Shown: piece after piece, positions 1-7,320 of the stretch
How positions within the stretch are numbered: position 1 is the stretch's first letter
How the letters are laid out: each line of letters starts with the position of its first letter
Assembly (NCBI GenBank): GCA_023443765.1
Contig: JAEZTA010000137.1
Coordinates: 1 to 34,488, forward strand
DNA from: Bacteroidota bacterium
GTDB lineage: Bacteria > Bacteroidota > Bacteroidia > Bacteroidales > Rikenellaceae
Reading direction: 5' to 3'
DNA: 34,488 nucleotides
Program-made: the position numbers and the translations under genes
Notes under the pieces: model-generated
Database searches by the model: none
What the model was told of the DNA's origin: nothing
What the model saw: only the letters and a program-made list of their open reading frames with translations

Positions 1-645
1 CAGGTTCACCAGCCGTTCGCGCAGCCGTGGGTCGGGCCATGCCCGGTAAAGATTGGTATAAGGCTCCAGAATGTGGAGGTGGGTATTCATCGTTTTGGGC
101 GTATTGTCGTCCTTGTCGCTCAGGCGCATGTCCTCGACGGGACTCCAGTCGCGGGCCGACGCTTCGATGTAGCCGTTGTGTGCAGGGTCGAAAGCGTGTT
201 GTTCGATTGTTTCGAACAGCCTTATGGCATATGCCAGCGCTTCCCGGTCGCCCGTGGCCCGATGATATTCGCTTAGCCCGTAGACCGCGAATCCGAGGGC
301 ATAAAACTGTTTGTGGGTGTCGAGGGGCGTGCCGTCCGCCGCTACCTCCCAATATACGCCGCCGTACTGTGCGTCATAAAAATGCCCGAGCAGCCACTCT
401 TTGGCGTGTTTTGCGGTTTCGAGGTATTCCGGGCGGCCCAGCGTACGATATGCCGCCGAGAAGGTCCACAGGATGCGCCCGTAGAGGATTGCGCCGCGCG
501 GTGCTTCGGTGTCGAGTACGTCTTCGCCGGTCATCCGGCCGTGGAATCCGCCTTTGCCGTCCTGCATCAGGCCGGTCCAGAAGGGCAGTATTTCCTCCTG
601 CAGGTGCCGCCTGAGTTCGGCGGCGAATGTGTCGAGTCGTTCCAT
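1..645 (-). CDS. Cellobiose/mannobiose 2-epimerase (AGE family), partial
   Basis: The ATG is at 645 and the frame stays open for 215 codons to the window edge, so roughly the N-terminal half of a protein usually near 400 residues is visible. There is no signal peptide, which fits a cytoplasmic enzyme. The sequence shows the (alpha/alpha) barrel signature of N-acylglucosamine/cellobiose 2-epimerases: an early FWTGLMQDGKGGFHG segment, GRILWTFSAAYR, and MNTHLHILEPYTNLYR near the edge. Family members convert the reducing-end sugar of beta-1,4-mannobiose to glucose, giving mannosylglucose. It starts 6 bp after the GPH symporter stop, so the two are co-transcribed. With the GH130 gene of this window it would complete the mannobiose epimerase-phosphorylase route. 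Substrate preference (cellobiose versus mannobiose) is inferred from context. Confidence 0.88.
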   Translation of the reverse strand, partial: MERLDTFAAELRRHLQEEILPFWTGLMQDGKGGFHGRMTGEDVLDTEAPRGAILYGRILWTFSAAYRTLGRPEYLETAKHAKEWLLGHFYDAQYGGVYWEVAADGTPLDTHKQFYALGFAVYGLSEYHRATGDREALAYAIRLFETIEQHAFDPAHNGYIEASARDWSPVEDMRLSDKDDNTPKTMNTHLHILEPYTNLYRAWPDPRLRERLVNL

Positions 646-651
646 GTCGTG

Positions 652-2034
652 TCAGTCTTTGGTTTTGCGGCGGGCTTCCAATTCTGCTGAAACCTGTTTC
701 ATGTGCTTTTCGTCGAGCGGATAGAACCAGATGAAGAGCACCGAGAGTACCGTTCCGACGGCGGGCAGCCAGCTTAGCATCATCCGGATGCCGTGTATGG
801 CCTCGGCCGACTGCACTTCGTTGGCCTGGAAGCCGTAGCGGGCGAGCAGCCAGCCAGTCAGGGCGCCGCCGAGCGTCCACCCGAATTTCTGCGACATCGA
901 CGATGACGAGAAGATCAGCCCCGTGGCGCGGCGTCCGGTTTTCCACTCCGAGAAGTCGGCAATGTCGGCATACATCGACCAGAGTAGCGGAAAGATGCTG
1001 CCTGCACAAATGCTGATGAGTGTTTGCAGGAGGAAGATCAGAACCAGCTGGTCTGCCCCGAGTGAATAGAAAAGTCCGCTGAGCAGGGTCGCAATGAGCA
1101 TCGCCCCGAGGTAAACGCGCTTTTTGCCGAAGCGGTTCGAAAGGGGTGCGGCCATGGCCACGCCGATCATGTTCGAAACCTGTCCGACCATCAGGTAGAG
1201 CGCCGAGAGGGTAAAGAACCCGCCGATGGCGGCCGTCTGGTCCTGTTGGACGTAATATTTGAAGTAATAGATGGTCGCGCCGTCGCGGATCGAGTTGAAG
1301 ATCAGCGCTGCGATTCCCGCGCCGAGCAGAATCCACCACGGACGGTTGTTGCAGAGGTCTTTGAGGTCGTTCCAGACCGACCCTTGCCTGTTGGCAACGG
1401 GTTGCACCCGTTCGCGGACTCCCCGGAAGCAGAGCAGCAGCAGAATTGTGCAGAGCACGCCGATGGTTGCGACGGTCAGTACCCAGCCGCGGGCCTCGGA
1501 GTGTACGCCTCCCAGTTCCGAGTAGCTTCGTACGAGGGGTTCGACCAGCGCCAGCGCGACAAAGCTGCCGGCGTAGGCGAAGAACATACGAAAGGAGGAG
1601 AGGGCGTTGCGGTCGCGTCCGTCGGGTGAAATGACGCCCAGCAGCGACGCATAAGGCACGTTGACGGCCGAGTAAACCATCATCATCGACGTGTAGGTCA
1701 CATAAGCATACAACAGCCGCATAGCGGGTGTCCACGTCGCCGGGGGCACGAGGAATGTCAGCACGCCCAGTACCGAGAAGGGTACGGCTCCGAAGAGTAT
1801 CCACGGGCGGAATTTGCCCCAGCGGCTGCGGGTACGGTCGGCGACGATGCCGAAAATGGGGTCGTTGACCGAATCCCAGATGCGGGTGATGAGAAACATC
1901 GTTCCGACGGCTGCCGGAGCCAGTCCGAAAACGTCGGTGTAGAAGTAAAGCATATACATGCCGAAGATTTTCCAGAACATCGAGGAGGCCATGTCGCCGA
2001 ATCCGTAGGAAATCTTCTCTTTAAGTCCGATCAT
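652..2034 (-). CDS. GPH-family sugar:cation symporter
   Basis: A 460-residue membrane protein with about 12 hydrophobic segments. It opens with KEKISYGFGDMASSMFWKIF and carries the loop DPIFGIVADRTRSRWGKFRPW, both typical of the glycoside-pentoside-hexuronide:cation symporter family (MelB/XynP-like). The first ATG, at 2034, precedes this conserved N-terminus directly. It probably moves mannobiose or short manno-oligosaccharides from periplasm to cytoplasm, because the next gene, 6 bp downstream, is a disaccharide 2-epimerase. The promoter region lies at 2060-2101 and is shared with the divergent GH28/GH26 fusion gene. The actual substrate cannot be read from sequence. Confidence 0.9.
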   Translation of the reverse strand: MIGLKEKISYGFGDMASSMFWKIFGMYMLYFYTDVFGLAPAAVGTMFLITRIWDSVNDPIFGIVADRTRSRWGKFRPWILFGAVPFSVLGVLTFLVPPATWTPAMRLLYAYVTYTSMMMVYSAVNVPYASLLGVISPDGRDRNALSSFRMFFAYAGSFVALALVEPLVRSYSELGGVHSEARGWVLTVATIGVLCTILLLLCFRGVRERVQPVANRQGSVWNDLKDLCNNRPWWILLGAGIAALIFNSIRDGATIYYFKYYVQQDQTAAIGGFFTLSALYLMVGQVSNMIGVAMAAPLSNRFGKKRVYLGAMLIATLLSGLFYSLGADQLVLIFLLQTLISICAGSIFPLLWSMYADIADFSEWKTGRRATGLIFSSSSMSQKFGWTLGGALTGWLLARYGFQANEVQSAEAIHGIRMMLSWLPAVGTVLSVLFIWFYPLDEKHMKQVSAELEARRKTKD

Positions 2035-2059
2035 GCGTTGTTTGGGTTTTAGGTTGGTA

Positions 2060-2101
2060 CAAAGATACGTTATATGGTTAGGTCGGAATAATGCAATATG
2101 A
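2060..2101 (-). promoter_or_regulatory. Promoter and candidate operator of the symporter-epimerase operon
   Basis: On the minus strand a TATCTTTG -7 box (plus coordinates 2060-2067) lies 25 bp before the symporter ATG. It is preceded directly by ACCATATAACG. The 18 bases 2061-2078 recur with one mismatch at 21959-21976, upstream of susC. No good TTTG -33 box is visible at the usual distance, which would fit an activator-dependent promoter. A related ATATG half-site follows at 2095-2101. The -7 assignment rests on the Bacteroidetes consensus; the operator role is inferred. Confidence 0.55.
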
Positions 2102-2282
2102 ACTTTTTATGGTGCTATTTTAACATCCCGGCAGGCGTTCCCCGCTCCGGTTTGGGGTTTTGCGGGTGGAATTGCTTTCCCAGGGTAGGATTCGGGATGT
2201 CCGGGCTGATACTCATTTAACCATTCCTTCCATTCTGTTAGCCAATCCGTGCCCGGGGTTCGGAATTTCGGTTTCCGCATCC

Positions 2283-2290
2283 TATTTTTG
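2283..2290 (+). promoter_or_regulatory. Candidate -7 box of the GH28/GH26 fusion gene
   Basis: TATTTTTG matches the Bacteroidetes TAnnTTTG -7 element 41 bp before the ATG at 2332, giving a leader of about 35 nt. No clear TTTG box is found about 20 bp upstream. The rest of 2102-2282 holds no gene I can support. Confidence 0.4.
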
Positions 2291-2331
2291 TTCCCGAACG
2301 AATCGTATAACCCCCAAAACGGAACCTTACT

Positions 2332-4962
2332 ATGAATAAGTATTTGCTCGTTTTTGCGCTCCTTTGCGCCTCCGCCCTTTCGGCTTTTGCCGGGGCGCCC
2401 GTACGGCCCCGCATCCTGCCCGGAACCACGGCATCGACCGAAGCTGTGGTTTTCTGGGAACTTCCCGGCGACTATAAAGCCATGAAACACTATGTCGTAC
2501 ACGTCAACAATCGCCGTGCCGGGACGACCGACCACAACAACTTCCGCATTACGGGCCTGCGTCCCGGGACGACCTACCGCGTGAAAGTGGCCGCCGTCGA
2601 TGTTGCGGGACGCGAACAGGCCGCCGCTCCGGTTGTGTTCCGAACCAACCCTGCGCCTAAAGTTTTCGACGTGCGCGATTACGGGGCCAAAGGCGACGGT
2701 GTGACCCTCGACACGAAGGCTATCCAGCAGGCTATCGACGACTGTACGCCTTACGGCGAGGTCTACATTCCTGCGGGCGATTACCTTACGGGGGCGCTGT
2801 TCATCTGTAAGAGCGACATCAGCCTTCACCTGGCCGAAGGAGCTACGCTGCGCGCTGTGAACAACCTCGGTCACTTCCCGATGGTGAAGAACATTTACGA
2901 AGGTTGGGTGAAGGATGTTTTCGCCAGTGTGCTCAATATCGGTAAACTTTACGGCGACCGTTATGCGAACATCCGCGTCTACGGCGGCGGAACGATCGAC
3001 AATCAGGGCAGTGTGCTCGCCGACCAGCAGTCGCAGAACGTCGGCCGTATGGCCCGTTCGCACGGCATGCCCGTCATCCGCTGCGAGAATGTGGCTTTCG
3101 ACAATGTGACCATCACCAATCCCTGCACGTGGAACGTCCATCCGCTGCTGTGCGACGGTTTCACCACCTACGGATGCCGGCTTGTTTCGTCGGGATTCGG
3201 CCTGAGCAATGCCGACGGCTGGGACCCCGATTCTTCTTCGGATTGCTACCTGCTCGAATCGGTACTCGACGGGCAGGACGACAATATAGCCGTTAAGTCG
3301 GTGGTCTATCCCGCTGAAAACGGGGAGAAAATCCTCAAGCCTGCCGAGAATATTTTCGTCAGCCATTGCCGTTTCGTGCGCGGCGGAGGTTTGGTCGTCG
3401 GCGCCGAAGTCCCGGCCGGAGCGCGCAATGTCTGGTTCACCGATTGTGTGGTAGAGGGCAGCGACCGCGGATTCCATGTGTGCAGCCGCCCGTTCGGAAC
3501 CCGCCCGGTCGAAGGGATTCATTTTCGCGACATCGAAGTGAAGAACACCGGATGCTGGGGTATCAATGTTACGGTCTGGTATTGGGTTCCGGGCTATCTG
3601 CCCGGAGCCTATAAACCCGAAGAACTGCTCAAAGTGCGCGACGTGAGCTTCGAGAATATCCATATCGCTCATGCTGACGGCAATCCGATTCAGGTGTTGG
3701 GTGTGGCCGAACAGCCGATGGAGAATATTTCGTTTCGCAATGTGACTGTCGACCGGAGCCAGTACGATGTATTGCTGCGCAACTGCCGGAATGTGACATT
3801 TGAAAATGTGCAGGTCGGCGAACGCTACTGGGTGCTTGACAATGCCGAAGGCGTTGAACGCGACGCGCTGACCTCCGTGCCCAAGGAGATGGATTATCCG
3901 CACAAACTGGTCGATCCTGCTGCCACTTATCGGGTCAAAGCGCTCTACGATAACCTGCATAAGGTGGCTCGCAGTGGTCGGTTCCTCTTCGGAGCACAGG
4001 ATGCCACGGCTTCGGGGTACGGTTGGTGCGATGATTCGGGCCGCAGCGACATCGAGCGTATTTCGGGCAAAAAACCGGCTTTTTACAGTTGGGATTTTAT
4101 GGATGTCGTCGATGCCGACGGCAACCTGAAGCCCGAGGCTGAAAAGGTCCGCCGCCTCACCTGTCAGGCTTTCTACGAGGGTGGGGTGATCTCCTATTGC
4201 TGGCATGCTCCCAATCCGGTCACGGGCGGCAGTTTTTACGATACTTCGGAGCGTGTGGTCGAAAAGATCCTGCCCGGAGGTTCGCACCATGCGAAATTTA
4301 CCGCCATGCTCGACCGTATTGCCGCTTTTAACCGCACGCTTATCGGCAAGAACGGCGAGCAGATTCCCGTGATCTTCCGTCCGTGGCACGAGTTCGACGG
4401 CGACTGGTTCTGGTGGGGGCGCAACAACTGCACTCCCGAAGAGTTAAAGGCGCTTTACCGCTTCACGGTCACTTACCTCCGCGACACATGCGGCGTCCAT
4501 AATTTCCTCTACTGTTTTTCGCCCGACATCAATTTCACCACGACGGAGGAGTATCTGCGCTGCTATCCGGGCGATGACTGCGTCGACATCGTGGCGATGG
4601 ACAATTACTGGCTCTACCGTTTCGAGGAGAAGAACCTGGATCACGCCCACCTGCGCCTGAAAGTGATTTCCGACTATGCGAAGGCTACGGGTAAGCTTGC
4701 AGCCCTCTCCGAGACGGGGCAGGGAGCTATCGACGACCCCGAATGGTTTACAGGGCGGCTGCTGAAGTCGATCTACGGTTATCCGGGCGAACCCGTCGAA
4801 CTGGCTTATGTGGCCGTGTGGCGTAATAGTACGATGGGATTCTTCACACCCTACAAGGGGCATCCCGCGACGAAGGATTTCCTGCGGTTCTTGGACGATG
4901 AACGCGTCGTCACGGCCTGGCCTTACGACTGGCTGGGGATGTATTACCACCTGACCGAATAA
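2332..4962 (+). CDS. Fusion protein: FN3 + GH28-like beta-helix + GH26 beta-mannanase
   Basis: This 876-residue protein starts with a signal peptide (MNKYLLVFALLCASALSAFA) that has no lipobox, so it is periplasmic or secreted. A fibronectin type III domain spans about 25-105. A GH28/pectate-lyase-like right-handed helix spans about 110-510, opening with VFDVRDYGAKGDGVTLDT and carrying NADGWD (D295) and GQDDNIAVKS (D316, D317). The canonical GHG is replaced by GGG and RIK by FHVC. A GH26 mannanase module spans about 535-870, with acid/base Glu687 in RPWHEFDGDWFWWG and nucleophile Glu794 in LSETGQG, so it should be active. Two glycosidase folds in one chain imply paired action on one decorated mannan. 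A bidirectional terminator follows 2 bp after the stop. The GH28-like part could be a binding module rather than an enzyme. Confidence 0.88.
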   Translation: MNKYLLVFALLCASALSAFAGAPVRPRILPGTTASTEAVVFWELPGDYKAMKHYVVHVNNRRAGTTDHNNFRITGLRPGTTYRVKVAAVDVAGREQAAAPVVFRTNPAPKVFDVRDYGAKGDGVTLDTKAIQQAIDDCTPYGEVYIPAGDYLTGALFICKSDISLHLAEGATLRAVNNLGHFPMVKNIYEGWVKDVFASVLNIGKLYGDRYANIRVYGGGTIDNQGSVLADQQSQNVGRMARSHGMPVIRCENVAFDNVTITNPCTWNVHPLLCDGFTTYGCRLVSSGFGLSNADGWDPDSSSDCYLLESVLDGQDDNIAVKSVVYPAENGEKILKPAENIFVSHCRFVRGGGLVVGAEVPAGARNVWFTDCVVEGSDRGFHVCSRPFGTRPVEGIHFRDIEVKNTGCWGINVTVWYWVPGYLPGAYKPEELLKVRDVSFENIHIAHADGNPIQVLGVAEQPMENISFRNVTVDRSQYDVLLRNCRNVTFENVQVGERYWVLDNAEGVERDALTSVPKEMDYPHKLVDPAATYRVKALYDNLHKVARSGRFLFGAQDATASGYGWCDDSGRSDIERISGKKPAFYSWDFMDVVDADGNLKPEAEKVRRLTCQAFYEGGVISYCWHAPNPVTGGSFYDTSERVVEKILPGGSHHAKFTAMLDRIAAFNRTLIGKNGEQIPVIFRPWHEFDGDWFWWGRNNCTPEELKALYRFTVTYLRDTCGVHNFLYCFSPDINFTTTEEYLRCYPGDDCVDIVAMDNYWLYRFEEKNLDHAHLRLKVISDYAKATGKLAALSETGQGAIDDPEWFTGRLLKSIYGYPGEPVELAYVAVWRNSTMGFFTPYKGHPATKDFLRFLDDERVVTAWPYDWLGMYYHLTE

Positions 4963-4964
4963 CG

Positions 4965-4996
4965 AAAAGGGGAGACTCCGAGAGCCTCCCCTTTTT
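4965..4996. terminator. Bidirectional intrinsic terminator
   Basis: AAAAGGGGAG pairs with CTCCCCTTTT around a short loop that itself contains CTC/GAG. It is flanked by A- and T-runs, so it can end transcription from both the fusion gene (stop 4962) and the convergent AraC gene (stop 5017). Confidence 0.85.
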
Positions 4997-5016
4997 CGAT
5001 CGACCGACCGGCCGCC

Positions 5017-5943
5017 TCAGGCGATCACCTGCTTTTTGTGGTACATTTCGCGGAATTCGCGCGGCGTGCACCCTTTCTTGCGACGGAAGATGCGGTTGAA
5101 GTTCGACATGTTGTTGTAACCGCATTCGTAGCAGATTTCGGCGATGGTCTTACTCGTGTCGACCAGCATGCGCGCAACCTTGCCGATGCGGATGTCGATC
5201 AGGTATTCGGTGAAACTCTTGCCCGTGTGCTGGCTGAAAAAGCGGCTGAAGGCCACTTCGCTCATGTTGGCCAGCTCGGCGACTTCGCGCAGGGTGATGT
5301 CGCGGGCGAAATTCTTCTGCAAATAAGCGTCGGCCATGCGGATGCGCCTGCTCTGAATGCTGTTTTCGGTGTGTGCAAAAGCTGTGCTGGCCAGGGCGCG
5401 CGCATCGCCCGCCTGCGAGAGTTCGTACAGCAGCGTGAGGAATGTCGTCACGAGGTAAAAGCCTTTCTGTTCGCAGGTCAGCGAGTTGAGCAGCGGGCGC
5501 ACCTTGATGATCGTCGAGAGCGGGAAAGTCAGCCCTTTGCTGCCGTGCTGGATCATGGTCTGGATCGAATGAAACTGGTTTTTGGTCAGCAGTTTTTCGG
5601 AAAGCCAGTCGTCGGAGAACTGGATCGTGATTTCCCGGATGTTTCCCGGTATGAGATTGTGATTCTGCCACCCGTGTTCGAGGTTGTCGTTCGAAATGAG
5701 CACCAACTCGTAGTCGCCGATCTCCTCGATCGAGTCGCCTACAACGCGCTGGGCCCCTGCGGCGTTCTCGATATAGTTGATCTCGAACTCCTTGTGGGTG
5801 TGTATCGGATAGTTGAACTCGGCTTTTTTGCGCTCGATTACGTAAATGCAATCTCCCTCCGACAGGGGCGTAATTTCGTGCAGTACGGCGCCTTTGTTGT
5901 TGGGTGTCATAATGTGCGGTTTTATCGGCTCACTAATGTACAT
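5017..5943 (-). CDS. AraC-family transcriptional regulator
   Basis: 308 residues from ATG 5943; an internal ATG at 5910 is an alternative start. The N-terminal part (about 40-100) resembles a cupin sugar-sensing domain, with IHTHKEFEINYI. Residues 205-305 are the double helix-turn-helix: DITLREVAELANMSEVAFSR, then IAEICYECGYNNMSNFNRIF and the closing KKGCTPREFR. There is no signal peptide or membrane segment, so it is a cytoplasmic DNA-binding protein. It sits between the terminated main operon (GH5 at 6033) and the convergent fusion gene, inside the mannan locus. This makes it the most likely local regulator, probably sensing a mannan-derived sugar. No hybrid two-component or ECF sigma/anti-sigma gene is present in the window. 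The ligand and target site are inferred. Confidence 0.93.
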   Translation of the reverse strand: MYISEPIKPHIMTPNNKGAVLHEITPLSEGDCIYVIERKKAEFNYPIHTHKEFEINYIENAAGAQRVVGDSIEEIGDYELVLISNDNLEHGWQNHNLIPGNIREITIQFSDDWLSEKLLTKNQFHSIQTMIQHGSKGLTFPLSTIIKVRPLLNSLTCEQKGFYLVTTFLTLLYELSQAGDARALASTAFAHTENSIQSRRIRMADAYLQKNFARDITLREVAELANMSEVAFSRFFSQHTGKSFTEYLIDIRIGKVARMLVDTSKTIAEICYECGYNNMSNFNRIFRRKKGCTPREFREMYHKKQVIA

Positions 5944-5979
5944 CTTTTTTTCGGAATTTACAACCTGTTTTGAGATAAG

Positions 5980-6013
5980 AAAGACGGGAGCGCCGTCAGG
6001 CGTTCCCGTCTTT
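5980..6013 (-). terminator. Terminator of the main PUL operon
   Basis: AAAGACGGGA-G-CGCC pairs with GGCG-T-TCCCGTCTTT around a 4-base loop. It lies about 20 bp past the GH5 stop (6033) and separates the operon from the AraC gene. Confidence 0.85.
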
Positions 6014-6032
6014 CGGTTCCGGATGGCCGGGG

Positions 6033-7316
6033 CTATTCGGCCAGCAGTTTCGCGTAGCGCGCGATGACCGCAAGGGTCGAACTGTCTGCCGCGAAGACTG
6101 AATTGAGGCCCGGTTGCTCCTGTGCGGGGTCGCCCGTGTAGTCGTCGCCGCGCTGCCAGAAAACATGGTCGGTGGCCGGTTGCGCCACGCCGCCCCAACT
6201 CCAGAAATTACACCCGGCGAAAGGACCTCCGTTGGCGCGGTTCTCGTGGATGTAGGAGAACACAGCCTCGTAGTAGCGGTCGCGGCCGGTGGTGGGGCTG
6301 CCGGGGGTGAAGACGAATCCGTCGCGCGGGAACCCGAACTCTTCGAGTACGACAGGCTTCCCGATCCGGCGGGCGATCTCCAGGTGTTCGTCGATATAGG
6401 TCCGGGTGTTGACGATAGCCTGGTCGAGGCGTTCGCCGTCCAGACAGTCGGGTGACACCCAGCCCCAGTTCAGGGGCCAGATGTGGATAGTCATGTAATC
6501 CACGTTGGGGTCGTCGTGCAACACTTCGGCCAGTGCGAGATCGCCCTCGCAGCCTGCCTTGCCTTCGCTGCCGGTCGATACGAGGTGATTCGGGTCGAGG
6601 CTTTTGATGAGCGCAGCAGTCGCGGACATCCATGCCCGGAACGGCTCCTTGTTCTCGATGCTGAAGGCGCGCGGCTCGTTGCCGATCTGCCACGACATGA
6701 TCGTCGTGTCGTCGGCGTAGGGCTGGCCCGTGTAGCGGTTGGTGCGGGTTACCATGTCGCGCACGTAGTCGGCGAAAAGGGCCTGTGCCGCAGGGTTCTG
6801 TGCATATTGCACAACATAGGCTGTGAAGGCGTTCCACCCGTCGATGGCGGGTATCGGGGCTTTGCCGGCCCCGGCCCATTCGAGGTATTGCGAGTAACCG
6901 CCGGACCACTCCCACGAATTGTTGAGGTAGAGTACGGCCTTCATGCCGCGCTTGCCCATTTCGCTGAGCAGGAAGTCGAGTCCGTCCAGTATAGCATCGT
7001 TGTATTGCCCGGGGGCCTTTTGCAGCGTCGGTTCGATGCGCGAGGGGACGCCGTCGGGACCGTCGCCACCGACGAGGATACGGAGGTTGTCGATACCGTT
7101 CGCCGAGAGGATGTCCAGCTCGCGGAGGAGGCGTTCGCGGTCACCGCCTTCGCCTTGTGATCCGAGGATGGCTCCGTACCAGAAATTCGCCCCTACATAG
7201 CTGTACGGTTTTCCGTCGACCAGGAAGCGGCCCTCTTCGACCGTCACGAAGCGGCTTTGCTGTGAGCAGGCTGCCGCCACTGCGGCAGTCAGCAGTAAGA
7301 TGAATAGTCGTTTCAT
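6033..7316 (-). CDS. GH5 endo-beta-1,4-mannanase, lipoprotein (GH5_7-like)
   Basis: 427 residues. The signal peptide ends in a lipobox with Cys17 (AVAAACSQQ), so the enzyme is membrane-anchored and probably surface-exposed. The (beta/alpha)8 barrel shows FLVDGKPYSYVGANFWYGA at the start, the acid/base Glu214 in WQIGNEPR and the nucleophile Glu326 in VVLEEFGFPR. These contexts, with IHIWPLNWGW near 277-286, fit mannan endo-1,4-beta-mannosidases of GH5 subfamily 7. It is the last gene of the operon, 4 bp after the GH28-like stop. With the GH26 enzymes it would cut the mannan backbone into oligosaccharides. The subfamily call is from memory of the motifs, not from alignment. Confidence 0.9.
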   Translation of the reverse strand: MKRLFILLLTAAVAAACSQQSRFVTVEEGRFLVDGKPYSYVGANFWYGAILGSQGEGGDRERLLRELDILSANGIDNLRILVGGDGPDGVPSRIEPTLQKAPGQYNDAILDGLDFLLSEMGKRGMKAVLYLNNSWEWSGGYSQYLEWAGAGKAPIPAIDGWNAFTAYVVQYAQNPAAQALFADYVRDMVTRTNRYTGQPYADDTTIMSWQIGNEPRAFSIENKEPFRAWMSATAALIKSLDPNHLVSTGSEGKAGCEGDLALAEVLHDDPNVDYMTIHIWPLNWGWVSPDCLDGERLDQAIVNTRTYIDEHLEIARRIGKPVVLEEFGFPRDGFVFTPGSPTTGRDRYYEAVFSYIHENRANGGPFAGCNFWSWGGVAQPATDHVFWQRGDDYTGDPAQEQPGLNSVFAADSSTLAVIARYAKLLAE

Positions 7317-7320
7317 GGAT

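Noticed and set aside
2107..4389. Long open frame (760 codons) antisense to the GH28/GH26 fusion gene
   Set aside because: Its translation has no recognisable motif, and the plus strand encodes clear FN3, GH28 and GH26 domains. Long antisense frames are expected in GC-rich coding DNA.
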